A DNA stretch of 16,789 nt, taken from Alphaproteobacteria bacterium UBA2903. GTDB taxonomy: Bacteria; Pseudomonadota; Alphaproteobacteria; CAAGCB01; CAG-977. Position 1 is the first letter of the stretch. Each line of letters begins with the position of its first letter. The notes beneath the pieces were generated by a model. That model ran no database searches, was not told the DNA's origin, and was given only the letters and a program-made list of their open reading frames with translations. Location of the stretch: NCBI GenBank assembly GCA_002349565.1, contig DEDN01000012.1, forward strand, positions 83,804 to 100,592, read 5' to 3'. Both the position numbers and the translations under genes were made by a program. This document shows, one piece after another, positions 7,177 through 14,034 of this stretch.

Positions 7177-8202
7177 ATGACAGAATCCAATCTTCCGATG
7201 AAAAAAACGGTCGTCGTCAAAAAAATCAAGGTGCTGGTCAAGCGCCCCGTCGCGCCTGCCCCCGCCGCGCCCGCGATGGTCAAAGTTCCCGTCAAACGCC
7301 CCGTCCTGATCAAGGTTCCCGTCAAACGCCCCGCCGTTCCCGCCGCACCCGCCGCGCCGGCGGCTCCCGCCCCCGTCCCCGCAGTAACCGCGCCGCCAAA
7401 ACCCAGAGGCAGAACGCGCACGTTCGGCAAAGGCGGCGAAGTCAAACCCTTGATTTACGAAATTCCCGACGACATCATGGAACGAATCGAGGCGCGCAAG
7501 CGAATCCCCGAAAAATTGTTCCTGCTGTTTATTTTCGCCCGCACTTTGGCGGAACGGAACGCCAAACGCGACGGCTACAAGTTCCCGCCCATGCTGATCG
7601 ACCTGCCCAAAGACACGCTGGAAGCCATGGAGCTGATCGACGAAGTGGACGAAGACATTTACGACGCCCTGCTCAGCGACTTTACGGAAATATCGCCGTT
7701 CATTCCGGGGTTGGAACGCGTCATCCACAGCAAAGCCGATGTCGAAGATCTGATCGATTCGGAAGTGCGCCGCGCGGAACAGCAGGACGTTTTGACGCCC
7801 GCGCAGCAGATTGTTCTGGCTTTCCTGCTGATTCTGTCCGACATGAAAATGGTTCAGCACAAAATCGCCCTGCGCGAAATCGACAGGGAACGCGAAGACG
7901 TCATTGATGAAATCCGTTCGATGGAACAGGATGAAAAAACGATGAAGCACGAATTCATCGTCGCCATTCAGCGCAAAGGCTTTCCCGTCAATGCGACAAA
8001 GCTGATCAACAATTATTTCACTTTGGCGAAAAAAGAACCCGATAAGGCATACCAAACGCTGATAACGAATCCGCTTTATTTTTCGCCGATACAGATGGAG
8101 CGCATGCCCAAAAAATTCTTCGGTCTGCTGCCCCCCGGACCGAAAGAAGCCCGCGCCGTCAACAAACGGCTGGCAACGTTCCTGAAAAACCTGAAAGTGT
8201 GA
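7177..8202 (+). CDS. Unknown 341-aa protein with basic Pro/Ala-rich N-terminus
   Basis: I do not recognise this protein. Residues 1-85 are basic and rich in Pro, Ala, Val and Lys, with three copies of KV(L/P)VKRP at 18-24, 36-42 and 46-52; this part is probably disordered. Residues about 90-341 look like a compact, mostly helical, acidic/basic domain with no membrane segment or signal peptide. A Glu/Arg-rich helical stretch lies at about 228-256. The end is basic (KRLATFLKNLKV). GGA lies 7 bases before the ATG, and a strong promoter precedes it. It is divergent from the VirB6-like operon and followed by another highly charged protein. It may be a cytoplasmic accessory factor or substrate of the secretion system; nothing in the sequence decides between these. 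Confidence 0.8.
   Translation: MTESNLPMKKTVVVKKIKVLVKRPVAPAPAAPAMVKVPVKRPVLIKVPVKRPAVPAAPAAPAAPAPVPAVTAPPKPRGRTRTFGKGGEVKPLIYEIPDDIMERIEARKRIPEKLFLLFIFARTLAERNAKRDGYKFPPMLIDLPKDTLEAMELIDEVDEDIYDALLSDFTEISPFIPGLERVIHSKADVEDLIDSEVRRAEQQDVLTPAQQIVLAFLLILSDMKMVQHKIALREIDREREDVIDEIRSMEQDEKTMKHEFIVAIQRKGFPVNATKLINNYFTLAKKEPDKAYQTLITNPLYFSPIQMERMPKKFFGLLPPGPKEARAVNKRLATFLKNLKV
7276..7335 (+). repeat. Two tandem 30-bp repeats encoding KVPVKRP units
   Basis: Units at 7276-7305 and 7306-7335 each encode ten residues containing KVPVKRP; 21 bases of the core match with one difference. A third, diverged copy (KVLVKRP) lies upstream. This is a coding tandem duplication inside the disordered N-terminus. 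Confidence 0.7.
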
Positions 8203-8218
8203 ACTTTTAATGACACTA

Positions 8219-8247
8219 TGGACAAAAAAAACGCCGTCCAGTATACT
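8219..8247 (+). promoter_or_regulatory. Candidate promoter of the Lys-rich protein gene
   Basis: TGGACA (8219-8224) and TATACT (8242-8247) are spaced by 17 bases, a good sigma-70 pattern, placing the start about 30 bases before the ATG at 8285. The gene may therefore be transcribed both from here and by read-through from the 7177 gene, as no terminator separates them. Confidence 0.55.
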
Positions 8248-8284
8248 TTAAATAATGGTGGAAATTTCTTGAGGGAGGAAACCG

Positions 8285-9286
8285 ATGGCAGAACAGAAAA
8301 AAGCAGCGGCGGAAAAAAATAACGAAACCGCCAAAAAGCCGCAGAAAGAAGCATCGTCGAAAGAAGCTCCCGAAAAAACGGAACAGGGCGAAGAAAACGT
8401 CGGCGAAGCCAGCGACCAACAGGCAAACGTCCCCGAACGCGAACCGGAAGAAGATCTGGAACTGCCTACAATCAACCTGGGCAACGAAGACAATCTGGCG
8501 GACTGGTTGGTCGCCGAATTTTCGGGGCGCGCTTTGGATGACGCCATAAATTTCCTTTCCTTCCTCGGCAAAGCCGGCGGCAAAGCTTTGGACAAGATGA
8601 GCAGCTTCGCTTCCAACCGCGCGGCGGCGGTCGCCGAAAAGAAAGCGTTTAAAGAAGCGCAGAAAGCTGCCCGCGAACCGTTGCGCAACGAGGACGGATC
8701 GCTGAACGTTTCCGCCGCCAGAACGCGCGTGTACGACGAAAACGGCAAACTGATCAGCTTGGACAACTATATCATCCAGCCCAAGGACAAACTGGTCGAC
8801 GCCGAAGGAAAACCGCTGGCAACCAAAGGCAAAAAGCCCGAGGAAATCGAAAAGCAGATCAATGACGCAAGGGAGCGCGTCGAAGCTCAAAAAGAAGCCG
8901 CACACAACAAATCCAACGACGGCAAGAAAAAAACAAAGTCCAAGGGGAAAACCAAGGACGGCAAAGAAAAAAGCAGCGACGGCAATCGCCGCACCCGCAA
9001 AAAACGCAAGGAAAAAGAAGCCGAAAAACCCAAAAAACGGGAAAAGAAGAGCATCAAAACCGCGGGAAACGAAGCGGGGGAAAAGCGTAAAAGCAAAGAT
9101 CAGCTGCAAAGAAAAGGCAGAAAGCTGAAAGACAAAGCGGACGCCAAGAAAAAAGATATGGACAGAACAAAAGCGGCGCAGGACAGGCTGAAAAACATGT
9201 TCAAAAACAAAAACCGCGACAACAGCCGTTCGCAAACCAACGACCGTTCGACTCCCAAGAGAAGAAGGGACTACGAAGGGCGTTAA
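8285..9286 (+). CDS. Highly charged Lys-rich protein of unknown function
   Basis: This 333-residue protein has a very strong ribosome site (GGGAGGAA, 4 bases before the ATG). Residues 1-60 are rich in Lys, Glu and Ala and acidic toward the end. Residues about 65-165 are the only folded-looking part, with an amphipathic helical segment (ALDDAINFLSFLGKAGGKAL, 83-102) and a motif SAARTRVYDENGKLISLDNY. From about 200 to the end the chain is dominated by Lys, Arg, Glu, Asp and Asn with almost no hydrophobic residues, so it is probably disordered and strongly basic. No signal peptide or membrane segment is seen. The family is not recognised. Its basic tail is opposite in charge to the acidic tail of the coupling protein encoded downstream, which raises an untested possibility of contact. 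It ends at two tandem terminators. Confidence 0.8.
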   Translation: MAEQKKAAAEKNNETAKKPQKEASSKEAPEKTEQGEENVGEASDQQANVPEREPEEDLELPTINLGNEDNLADWLVAEFSGRALDDAINFLSFLGKAGGKALDKMSSFASNRAAAVAEKKAFKEAQKAAREPLRNEDGSLNVSAARTRVYDENGKLISLDNYIIQPKDKLVDAEGKPLATKGKKPEEIEKQINDARERVEAQKEAAHNKSNDGKKKTKSKGKTKDGKEKSSDGNRRTRKKRKEKEAEKPKKREKKSIKTAGNEAGEKRKSKDQLQRKGRKLKDKADAKKKDMDRTKAAQDRLKNMFKNKNRDNSRSQTNDRSTPKRRRDYEGR

Positions 9287-9300
9287 ACCGATTGAGTTCC

Positions 9301-9330
9301 AAAAAGCAGCCTTGTTCGGGCTGCTTTTTT
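9301..9330 (+). terminator. Strong intrinsic terminator
   Basis: AAAAAGCAGCC (9301-9311) and GGCTGCTTTTT (9319-9329) form an 11-bp perfect stem with a 7-base loop and run into a six-T tail, 15 bases after the stop of the Lys-rich protein gene. Confidence 0.9.
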
Positions 9331-9349
9331 CGTCCAACGGGCGTTTTTT
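9331..9349 (+). terminator. Second, short tandem terminator
   Basis: CGTCC (9331-9335) can pair with GGGCG (9339-9343), with one G-T pair and a 3-base loop, followed by six T (9344-9349). It comes directly after the stronger terminator and may back it up. Confidence 0.45.
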
Positions 9350-9359
9350 CCCTTTCTTT

Positions 9360-9388
9360 TTGACTTTATAGCGGGTAATCTGTATCTT
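9360..9388 (+). promoter_or_regulatory. Candidate promoter of the paralogous membrane-protein pair
   Basis: TTGACT (9360-9365) and TATCTT (9383-9388) are spaced by 17 bases. The -35 box is identical to that of the 7177 gene. It follows the tandem terminators and would start about 28 bases before the TTG codon at 9423. Confidence 0.55.
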
Positions 9389-9422
9389 AAATGGGATAGG
9401 TTTCATTCAGGGATGGATTGAA

Positions 9423-10442
9423 TTGAAAAAATTGAATTTTTTTCGGCTTTTGATCACGGGTGTTCCCGCTGTTGTTCTGACGGCAGCGGCGGCGTGTCCT
9501 TACTTCAAAACGTTTTGGCGGTTCAACATCCTGAATCCCAAGCATTGGAGCCTGATTTTGGACAAATGGAACAACGGCTGGGTTGTTTCCAAAACGACTG
9601 AATATCTGTTCCTGTTTTCGCTGCTGATGCTGCCCGTCGCCGCGCTGGTTGTATGGATTGTCTTTTACAAGCTCCGCTGGAAAAAAATTTTGACGCTTCC
9701 CCTTGCCCCGCTGCGGAACAGGCAGAAAAAGACTTTGGAAAAACGGTCGCTTGCCGCCGCCGTCGGCAAACCCGAAGATTTGAAAAAAGCCCCCGCGCCC
9801 AAGCATGCGGCGCACAAAGTCCCCGACAAACTCAGCCGTCTGCGCGGCACGCAAGCTCCTCAGCAGCACAGCGCGCCCGCCGCGGCAAACACGGCTTCTG
9901 CCGCCGCGTCCGCCCCGTCGGGGGATTTTTGGAGCGATTTGGCGGCTCGTCTGGAAAACGCGGGCGTATTCGTCCTGCGTGAAATGAAAATAGGTTCCTG
10001 TCCGACGAATCTGATTGCCGTAACACAAGACGGCTTGTTTATGCTGTGCGCCGGTCCCGAAGACGGGCAAGTGTGGACGACGCGCGACCGCGCCAATCCG
10101 CCCGTTTGGACGACGGAAACGAATGCGGTCATCCCCTCGCCTTTGGCTGTTTTGCAGCAGGGGCGCGCGGCTTTGCGCAAACTGCTTGCCGAAAACGGCG
10201 CGGCGAATTTGAACGTCAACGCCTGTTTGTTTTTGGATCACGGACAAATTGCAAACCTGACGGACACGCTGAATTATCTGGCGGAAATCGATTTGACCGT
10301 TTTGCGTATGCCGACTTGTTCGATACAAGACCTGCCCGACACGAACGCCATCGTGGAATACATCAAATCTCAGCCCGCTTCGGATAAAACGCTGAACGAC
10401 GTCGTAGCCGTTGCCCTGTTGAGCATGATGTCGGGCGGCTGA
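9423..10442 (+). CDS. Two-TM membrane protein with FWRFN-HW motif, paralogue 1
   Basis: The 339-residue frame most likely begins at a TTG (9423-9425), since GGGA lies 9 bases upstream and the nearby ATG is out of frame and stops at once. Membrane segments are at about 7-25 and 60-82, flanking a segment with FWRFN (31-35), then HW (41-42), which is shared with the next gene. A basic, Ala/Pro-rich linker spans about 90-165. The C-terminal domain, about 170-339, looks globular and cytoplasmic, with GLFMLC and an LNVNACLFLDHGQI strand-like segment. Its layout resembles a NERD/restriction-endonuclease-like fold without the catalytic Glu-x-Lys, but that comparison is by eye and weak. Spaced 12 bases from its paralogue, it is surely in one operon with it. 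Role probably in the secretion apparatus, by location only. Confidence 0.8.
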   Translation: MKKLNFFRLLITGVPAVVLTAAAACPYFKTFWRFNILNPKHWSLILDKWNNGWVVSKTTEYLFLFSLLMLPVAALVVWIVFYKLRWKKILTLPLAPLRNRQKKTLEKRSLAAAVGKPEDLKKAPAPKHAAHKVPDKLSRLRGTQAPQQHSAPAAANTASAAASAPSGDFWSDLAARLENAGVFVLREMKIGSCPTNLIAVTQDGLFMLCAGPEDGQVWTTRDRANPPVWTTETNAVIPSPLAVLQQGRAALRKLLAENGAANLNVNACLFLDHGQIANLTDTLNYLAEIDLTVLRMPTCSIQDLPDTNAIVEYIKSQPASDKTLNDVVAVALLSMMSGG

Positions 10443-10454
10443 AAGGAATAAGCC

Positions 10455-11540
10455 ATGAAATTCATTCTGTCCTTTTGCCGCTTTTGTTCGATTTTTCTGA
10501 TTTGGACGATTGGATATTTCTTTTGGTTTCAAAAGCTGATGCTGGGCTTTTGGCGGTTCAATCCGTTTGACAAATACCATTGGAGCTATCTGAAACAGCT
10601 GTGGCAATCGGGCTGGACGATTACGTCCCTGCGCGAATGGATGTTTCTGCTGCTGCTGTTTGCCGCCGTCCCCGTCTGGCTGACGGGGTGGGCGATTCTG
10701 TCCACGGTCGAATGGTCGAAATGGTTCAAAGTCATTCTGACGTTCCCGCTCAAGCTTGCAAAAAAAGCATGGGAAAAACACAAAAAGGCAAAAGCGCAAA
10801 AAGTCCGCCCCAAAATCACGAAACGCAAATCCTATAAACAGACGCGTCCCGCGGCGGTGCGCGCTTCGACGGGCAGAGTGTCGAAGCAGGCGGATGTCGA
10901 AAAAGAATCCGACGCCAAGGAAAAGGATAAAAAATCCCACGACAAACCGCATAAGGAACACAAAGAGCATAAAGAACACAAGCCGTCCAAACCTGCTGCC
11001 GAACCCGCCAAAAAGGCGGCTCCGAAACCCGCCGCCGAAAAATCCTCGAGCGGTGACGGTTCCGTTGCCGACGCTCTGCGCTCTGCAGGGTACAAGCTGT
11101 TGTCGGATGTCAAAATCGCGGGCAAAGCGATTGATTATGTCGGCATGTGCGCGGATCATCTGCTGCTGTGTTTGGTCGATTCGGAAAACGGCGACTGGCT
11201 TGCCGACGAAGAACGCTTCAACGACGAAGAACCGCTGTGGTTTTCCGAAAGCAACCACCGCATTTCGCCCGTGCGCGTCATTTTGAACGCCCGCGACGCT
11301 TTGACGCCGATGCTGACGGGTTCCGCGCGCGGCATGGAAGTCAAGCCCATGGTCGTCATCAATCAAGGCACCATCATCAACGCCGAAGATATGTTCGAAG
11401 TTTGGGATAATTTGAAAGTGACCGTTTGCCGTTCCGGCGCGGGCGGTCCCGATGAAATCAAGGCGTTGGAAAACGCCGTTTCAAAGGTCAAAGCCCCTGA
11501 CGACGCCGTTTTGCGCGACGTTTCGAATCTGCTGAGCTGA
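10455..11540 (+). CDS. Two-TM membrane protein with FWRFN-HW motif, paralogue 2
   Basis: This 361-residue protein is homologous to the preceding one over its whole length. AAAGGA lies 7 bases before the ATG. Membrane segments are at about 9-30 and 63-83; between them come FWRFN (32-36) and HW (42-43), then a Trp-rich stretch. A long Lys-rich linker (about 100-200) carries HKEHKEHKEHK and Ala/Pro/Lys segments. The C-terminal domain, about 205-361, has IDYVGM, LLLCLVDSENGDW, a conserved R-x-A-L segment and a hydrophobic VKPMVVINQG strand. This order recalls NERD-type nuclease folds, with Asp-Ser-Glu where Asp/Glu-x-Lys would be, so enzyme activity is doubtful. The gene lies just before the coupling-protein gene, separated by a nested inverted repeat. 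Confidence 0.82.
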   Translation: MKFILSFCRFCSIFLIWTIGYFFWFQKLMLGFWRFNPFDKYHWSYLKQLWQSGWTITSLREWMFLLLLFAAVPVWLTGWAILSTVEWSKWFKVILTFPLKLAKKAWEKHKKAKAQKVRPKITKRKSYKQTRPAAVRASTGRVSKQADVEKESDAKEKDKKSHDKPHKEHKEHKEHKPSKPAAEPAKKAAPKPAAEKSSSGDGSVADALRSAGYKLLSDVKIAGKAIDYVGMCADHLLLCLVDSENGDWLADEERFNDEEPLWFSESNHRISPVRVILNARDALTPMLTGSARGMEVKPMVVINQGTIINAEDMFEVWDNLKVTVCRSGAGGPDEIKALENAVSKVKAPDDAVLRDVSNLLS

Positions 11541-11581
11541 CATCCTTAATCTTTTTTTACTTTTATGAGGCATATTTATCG

Positions 11582-11621
11582 GGAATCAACCGATGAAATG
11601 TAGATTTTCATCTTTGATTCC
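11582..11621. repeat. Nested perfect inverted repeats upstream of the coupling-protein gene
   Basis: Outer arms GGAATCAA (11582-11589) and TTGATTCC (11614-11621) enclose inner arms GATGAAA (11592-11598) and TTTCATC (11606-11612), with a 7-base loop; together 15 bp of stem broken only by a 2/1-base bulge. It overlaps the place of the -35 box for a TATACT at 11624-11629. It is AT-rich and lacks a T-run, so an operator or regulatory hairpin seems likelier than a terminator, though a weak terminator for the upstream pair is possible. Confidence 0.6.
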
Positions 11622-11623
11622 TT

Positions 11624-11629
11624 TATACT
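11624..11629 (+). promoter_or_regulatory. Possible -10 box of the coupling-protein operon
   Basis: TATACT lies 39 bases before the ATG at 11669, with only a poor -35 match (TAGATT) 17 bases upstream, inside the nested inverted repeat. A weak -35 box under a dyad would fit a regulated promoter. Confidence 0.35.
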
Positions 11630-11668
11630 TATCTTGGATTTTTGTCAAAGAACGGAGCTGTATGCACA

Positions 11669-14020
11669 ATGGCTAAACGCGGAGAGGAATGGGCTTCACA
11701 TGACGCAGCGGTAAACTGGGTTGTCGGAACGGTGTTTCTGGCGTTCCTGTCGTCGTTTATTCTGGCGATTCTTTCGTTTGCCTTGGCGTACTTGATTCCC
11801 AAGGGAATCAGTCAGGATTCCATGCTTTACACATGGAAATTCATCAAAAAAATCGCGCTTGACCCGACATATTTGATCAAAACGTACTGGAAATGGGCGG
11901 TCAAGCTGTTCAAATACAGCGGTCGTCCGTCAATCAGCCTGTGGCTGCCGATTACGCCGTTCTTTTCGTTTTTCGCCGTTTTGATTACGGGCATTATGAC
12001 CAACCCGCATTCGTGGCTGTCCACCATTCACGGCGCGGGTCGCATCGCCACCAAAAAAGACATCGAGAAAATGGGGCTGTTCACAGGCTTTATCGTTGTT
12101 TTGGGACGCTGGCACGGCAAACTGCTGAAATTGCCCGAAACGCTGTCGGTGCTGGTTCTGGCGCCTCCCGGCACGGGTAAAACCGTGGGGGTGGTTATGC
12201 CCACGATTTTCGAATCGAACGATATCAGCATCATCGTGAACGACCCGAAGCCCGAATTGTGCTTCAAAACCAGCGGATACCGCCAAACCGTCGGTCCCGT
12301 TTTCGTTATCAACTGGGGCGCGGAGGACGAACCCGAAAAAGGCATCTATTACCCCAGCTGGAATCCGCTGTCGTTTTCCTGCTTGCCGGGCTTTGGTCCC
12401 GCGCGCGACATGTACGTCGATTCCATGGTGAACGTTCTGGTTGAAGAACCCAAAGGCGGCGCGGATCCCCACTGGGCGAAAACAGGTCGAAACGCCTTGA
12501 CGGGCTTCATTCACTTTGTTGTCGGCAAATGCGAACACGCCCGCGCGAACGATTACTTTATCGGCAAAATTTACGAAGGCAAGCTAGACGACAAGGACCG
12601 CGAAGTCCTTGAGGGCTATTATATGGAAATGACGGGTGCGGACGCGGCGGAAGCATTGGAAAATCTGCGCAACGGCACGCTGGATCTGAACAATTACGTC
12701 CCCATCGGCACATGGGAAATGCTGCCCGAAAACTGGGTCGGCGCGGAACCGTCGATCGCGATGATTCTGGACTGGCTGACCGAAGCTCAAATGCAGATGG
12801 CGGCGGAAATCAAACGCAAAACCGAAGAAGGCGACCAAATGGCGGCGCTTGCCGACCCGATGCGCGACATGTTGGACAAAGCGGTCGAGGAATGCAAAAA
12901 ATACGGCTACGCCCACCGCGCGGTCGTCGAATTGAACCAGCTGTCCGGCACGCCCGACAAGGAACGCGGCTCCATTCTGTCAACGGCTTTGACGGGCATC
13001 GGTATTTTCAAAAACTCCGCCGTTCGTTCCCGCACCAAGATGAGCGACTTCATCTTTAAAGACATTCGCGGCATGAAAGACCCCATTACGGGGGAAATGA
13101 AATCCATCGCAATCTATCTGTCCGTGAACCAGGTTGATGCGCGCGCTTTGAACATTATTACGGGAACGTTCGTCGAACTGATGTCGAACTTCCTGATCGC
13201 GAACCCTCCCAACTTCAAATTGGGCGACGGGACGAAAACGGGTCCGTTCCCCGCTTTGTTCGTGCTGGACGAATTTCCCCAAATGCCGAAACTGGGCGCG
13301 GTGAAAGACGGTCCCGCGGTCGGGCGCGGTCAAAAAGTGTCTTATCTGCTGATCGGGCAGGACTTGGGGCAAATTTCGGGTCAATACGGCAAAGACGACC
13401 TGGAAACCATCATTTCCACCACGGCGGCAAAGATTATTTTGTCGCAAAACAACGAACAGACCGCACAGCGTTTCGAAAAGATGATCGGGACGAAAACCGT
13501 CGAAATCGCATCGTCTTCGCGTACGGAAGGCTGGTCGAAACAAGCGACGCCGTTTTCCAAAAACGTTTCGCGTTCTTTGCAGGGAACGGCGGTTATCGGC
13601 GCTTCCCAGATGTTGAGTATGCCGTCGACACAGCAAATCGTTTTGATGCAGGGCTTTATGAACAAACCCATTATGGCGGACGCGCCGCGCTGGTTCTGGG
13701 ACAAGGAAATGACCGCAAAGTGCAATATTCCGCCGTCGCCGTTCGTTCCGTACTGGGTCGTTGCTCAGCGTGAAGATTCGGACATCAGCGCCCTGCAGGG
13801 CTTGATCGATATCGAAGACGACGAGGACGATGACAACAGCGACAAAGAATTGGAAGACCAAATCGACGATTATCTTGACGAAGAAGAAGAGAATGACGAC
13901 GATTACGATATCAACGATTTGGAAGACGACGACGATTCCGACGAAGATGAGGAGGATGACGAAAAAGAGGGCGAATTCGACGATACGAATTATGATGACT
14001 TTATCGACGACAAATATTGA
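11669..14020 (+). CDS. virD4: VirD4/TraG-type T4SS coupling protein with acidic tail
   Basis: This 783-residue ATPase should recruit substrates to the type IV secretion channel at the inner membrane. I chose the ATG at 11669 (GGAG 11 bases upstream); a TTG nine codons earlier lacks a ribosome site. Membrane segments lie at about 15-42 and 88-111. The Walker A motif APPGTGKT is at 165-172 and Walker B, ending in LDEF, has Asp534-Glu535, followed by the family's PQMPKLG, rGqkvsyLLIGQD and QYGKDDLETII segments. The stretch between the motifs (about 270-450) is longer than in short VirD4 proteins and is largely helical, fitting the all-alpha domain that reads substrates. Residues 712-783 are extraordinarily acidic, 45 Asp/Glu of 72. 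It begins the operon with the HNH-like and SUKH-like genes, the next start being 14 bases on. Confidence 0.93.
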   Translation: MAKRGEEWASHDAAVNWVVGTVFLAFLSSFILAILSFALAYLIPKGISQDSMLYTWKFIKKIALDPTYLIKTYWKWAVKLFKYSGRPSISLWLPITPFFSFFAVLITGIMTNPHSWLSTIHGAGRIATKKDIEKMGLFTGFIVVLGRWHGKLLKLPETLSVLVLAPPGTGKTVGVVMPTIFESNDISIIVNDPKPELCFKTSGYRQTVGPVFVINWGAEDEPEKGIYYPSWNPLSFSCLPGFGPARDMYVDSMVNVLVEEPKGGADPHWAKTGRNALTGFIHFVVGKCEHARANDYFIGKIYEGKLDDKDREVLEGYYMEMTGADAAEALENLRNGTLDLNNYVPIGTWEMLPENWVGAEPSIAMILDWLTEAQMQMAAEIKRKTEEGDQMAALADPMRDMLDKAVEECKKYGYAHRAVVELNQLSGTPDKERGSILSTALTGIGIFKNSAVRSRTKMSDFIFKDIRGMKDPITGEMKSIAIYLSVNQVDARALNIITGTFVELMSNFLIANPPNFKLGDGTKTGPFPALFVLDEFPQMPKLGAVKDGPAVGRGQKVSYLLIGQDLGQISGQYGKDDLETIISTTAAKIILSQNNEQTAQRFEKMIGTKTVEIASSSRTEGWSKQATPFSKNVSRSLQGTAVIGASQMLSMPSTQQIVLMQGFMNKPIMADAPRWFWDKEMTAKCNIPPSPFVPYWVVAQREDSDISALQGLIDIEDDEDDDNSDKELEDQIDDYLDEEEENDDDYDINDLEDDDDSDEDEEDDEKEGEFDDTNYDDFIDDKY

Positions 14021-14034
14021 TTAGGTAACCGCTT

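Noticed and set aside
7102..8055. Minus-strand open frame opposite the 7177 gene
   Set aside because: It would start inside the plus gene and end in the divergent promoter region; the product is an Asp/Phe/Arg-rich shadow without motifs.
8216..9406. 396-codon minus-strand frame rich in Phe
   Set aside because: Antisense of Lys-rich codons gives Phe-rich peptides that look membrane-like; it also crosses the strong plus-strand terminators.
9387..11366. Very long open frame (659 codons) on the minus strand
   Set aside because: It lies opposite two well-supported paralogous genes with ribosome sites, and its product is Arg/Gln/Phe-rich without domains, typical of the antisense of Ala/Lys-rich coding DNA.
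11642..11668. TTG start nine codons before the coupling-protein ATG
   Set aside because: No ribosome site precedes the TTG, whereas GGAG precedes the ATG.
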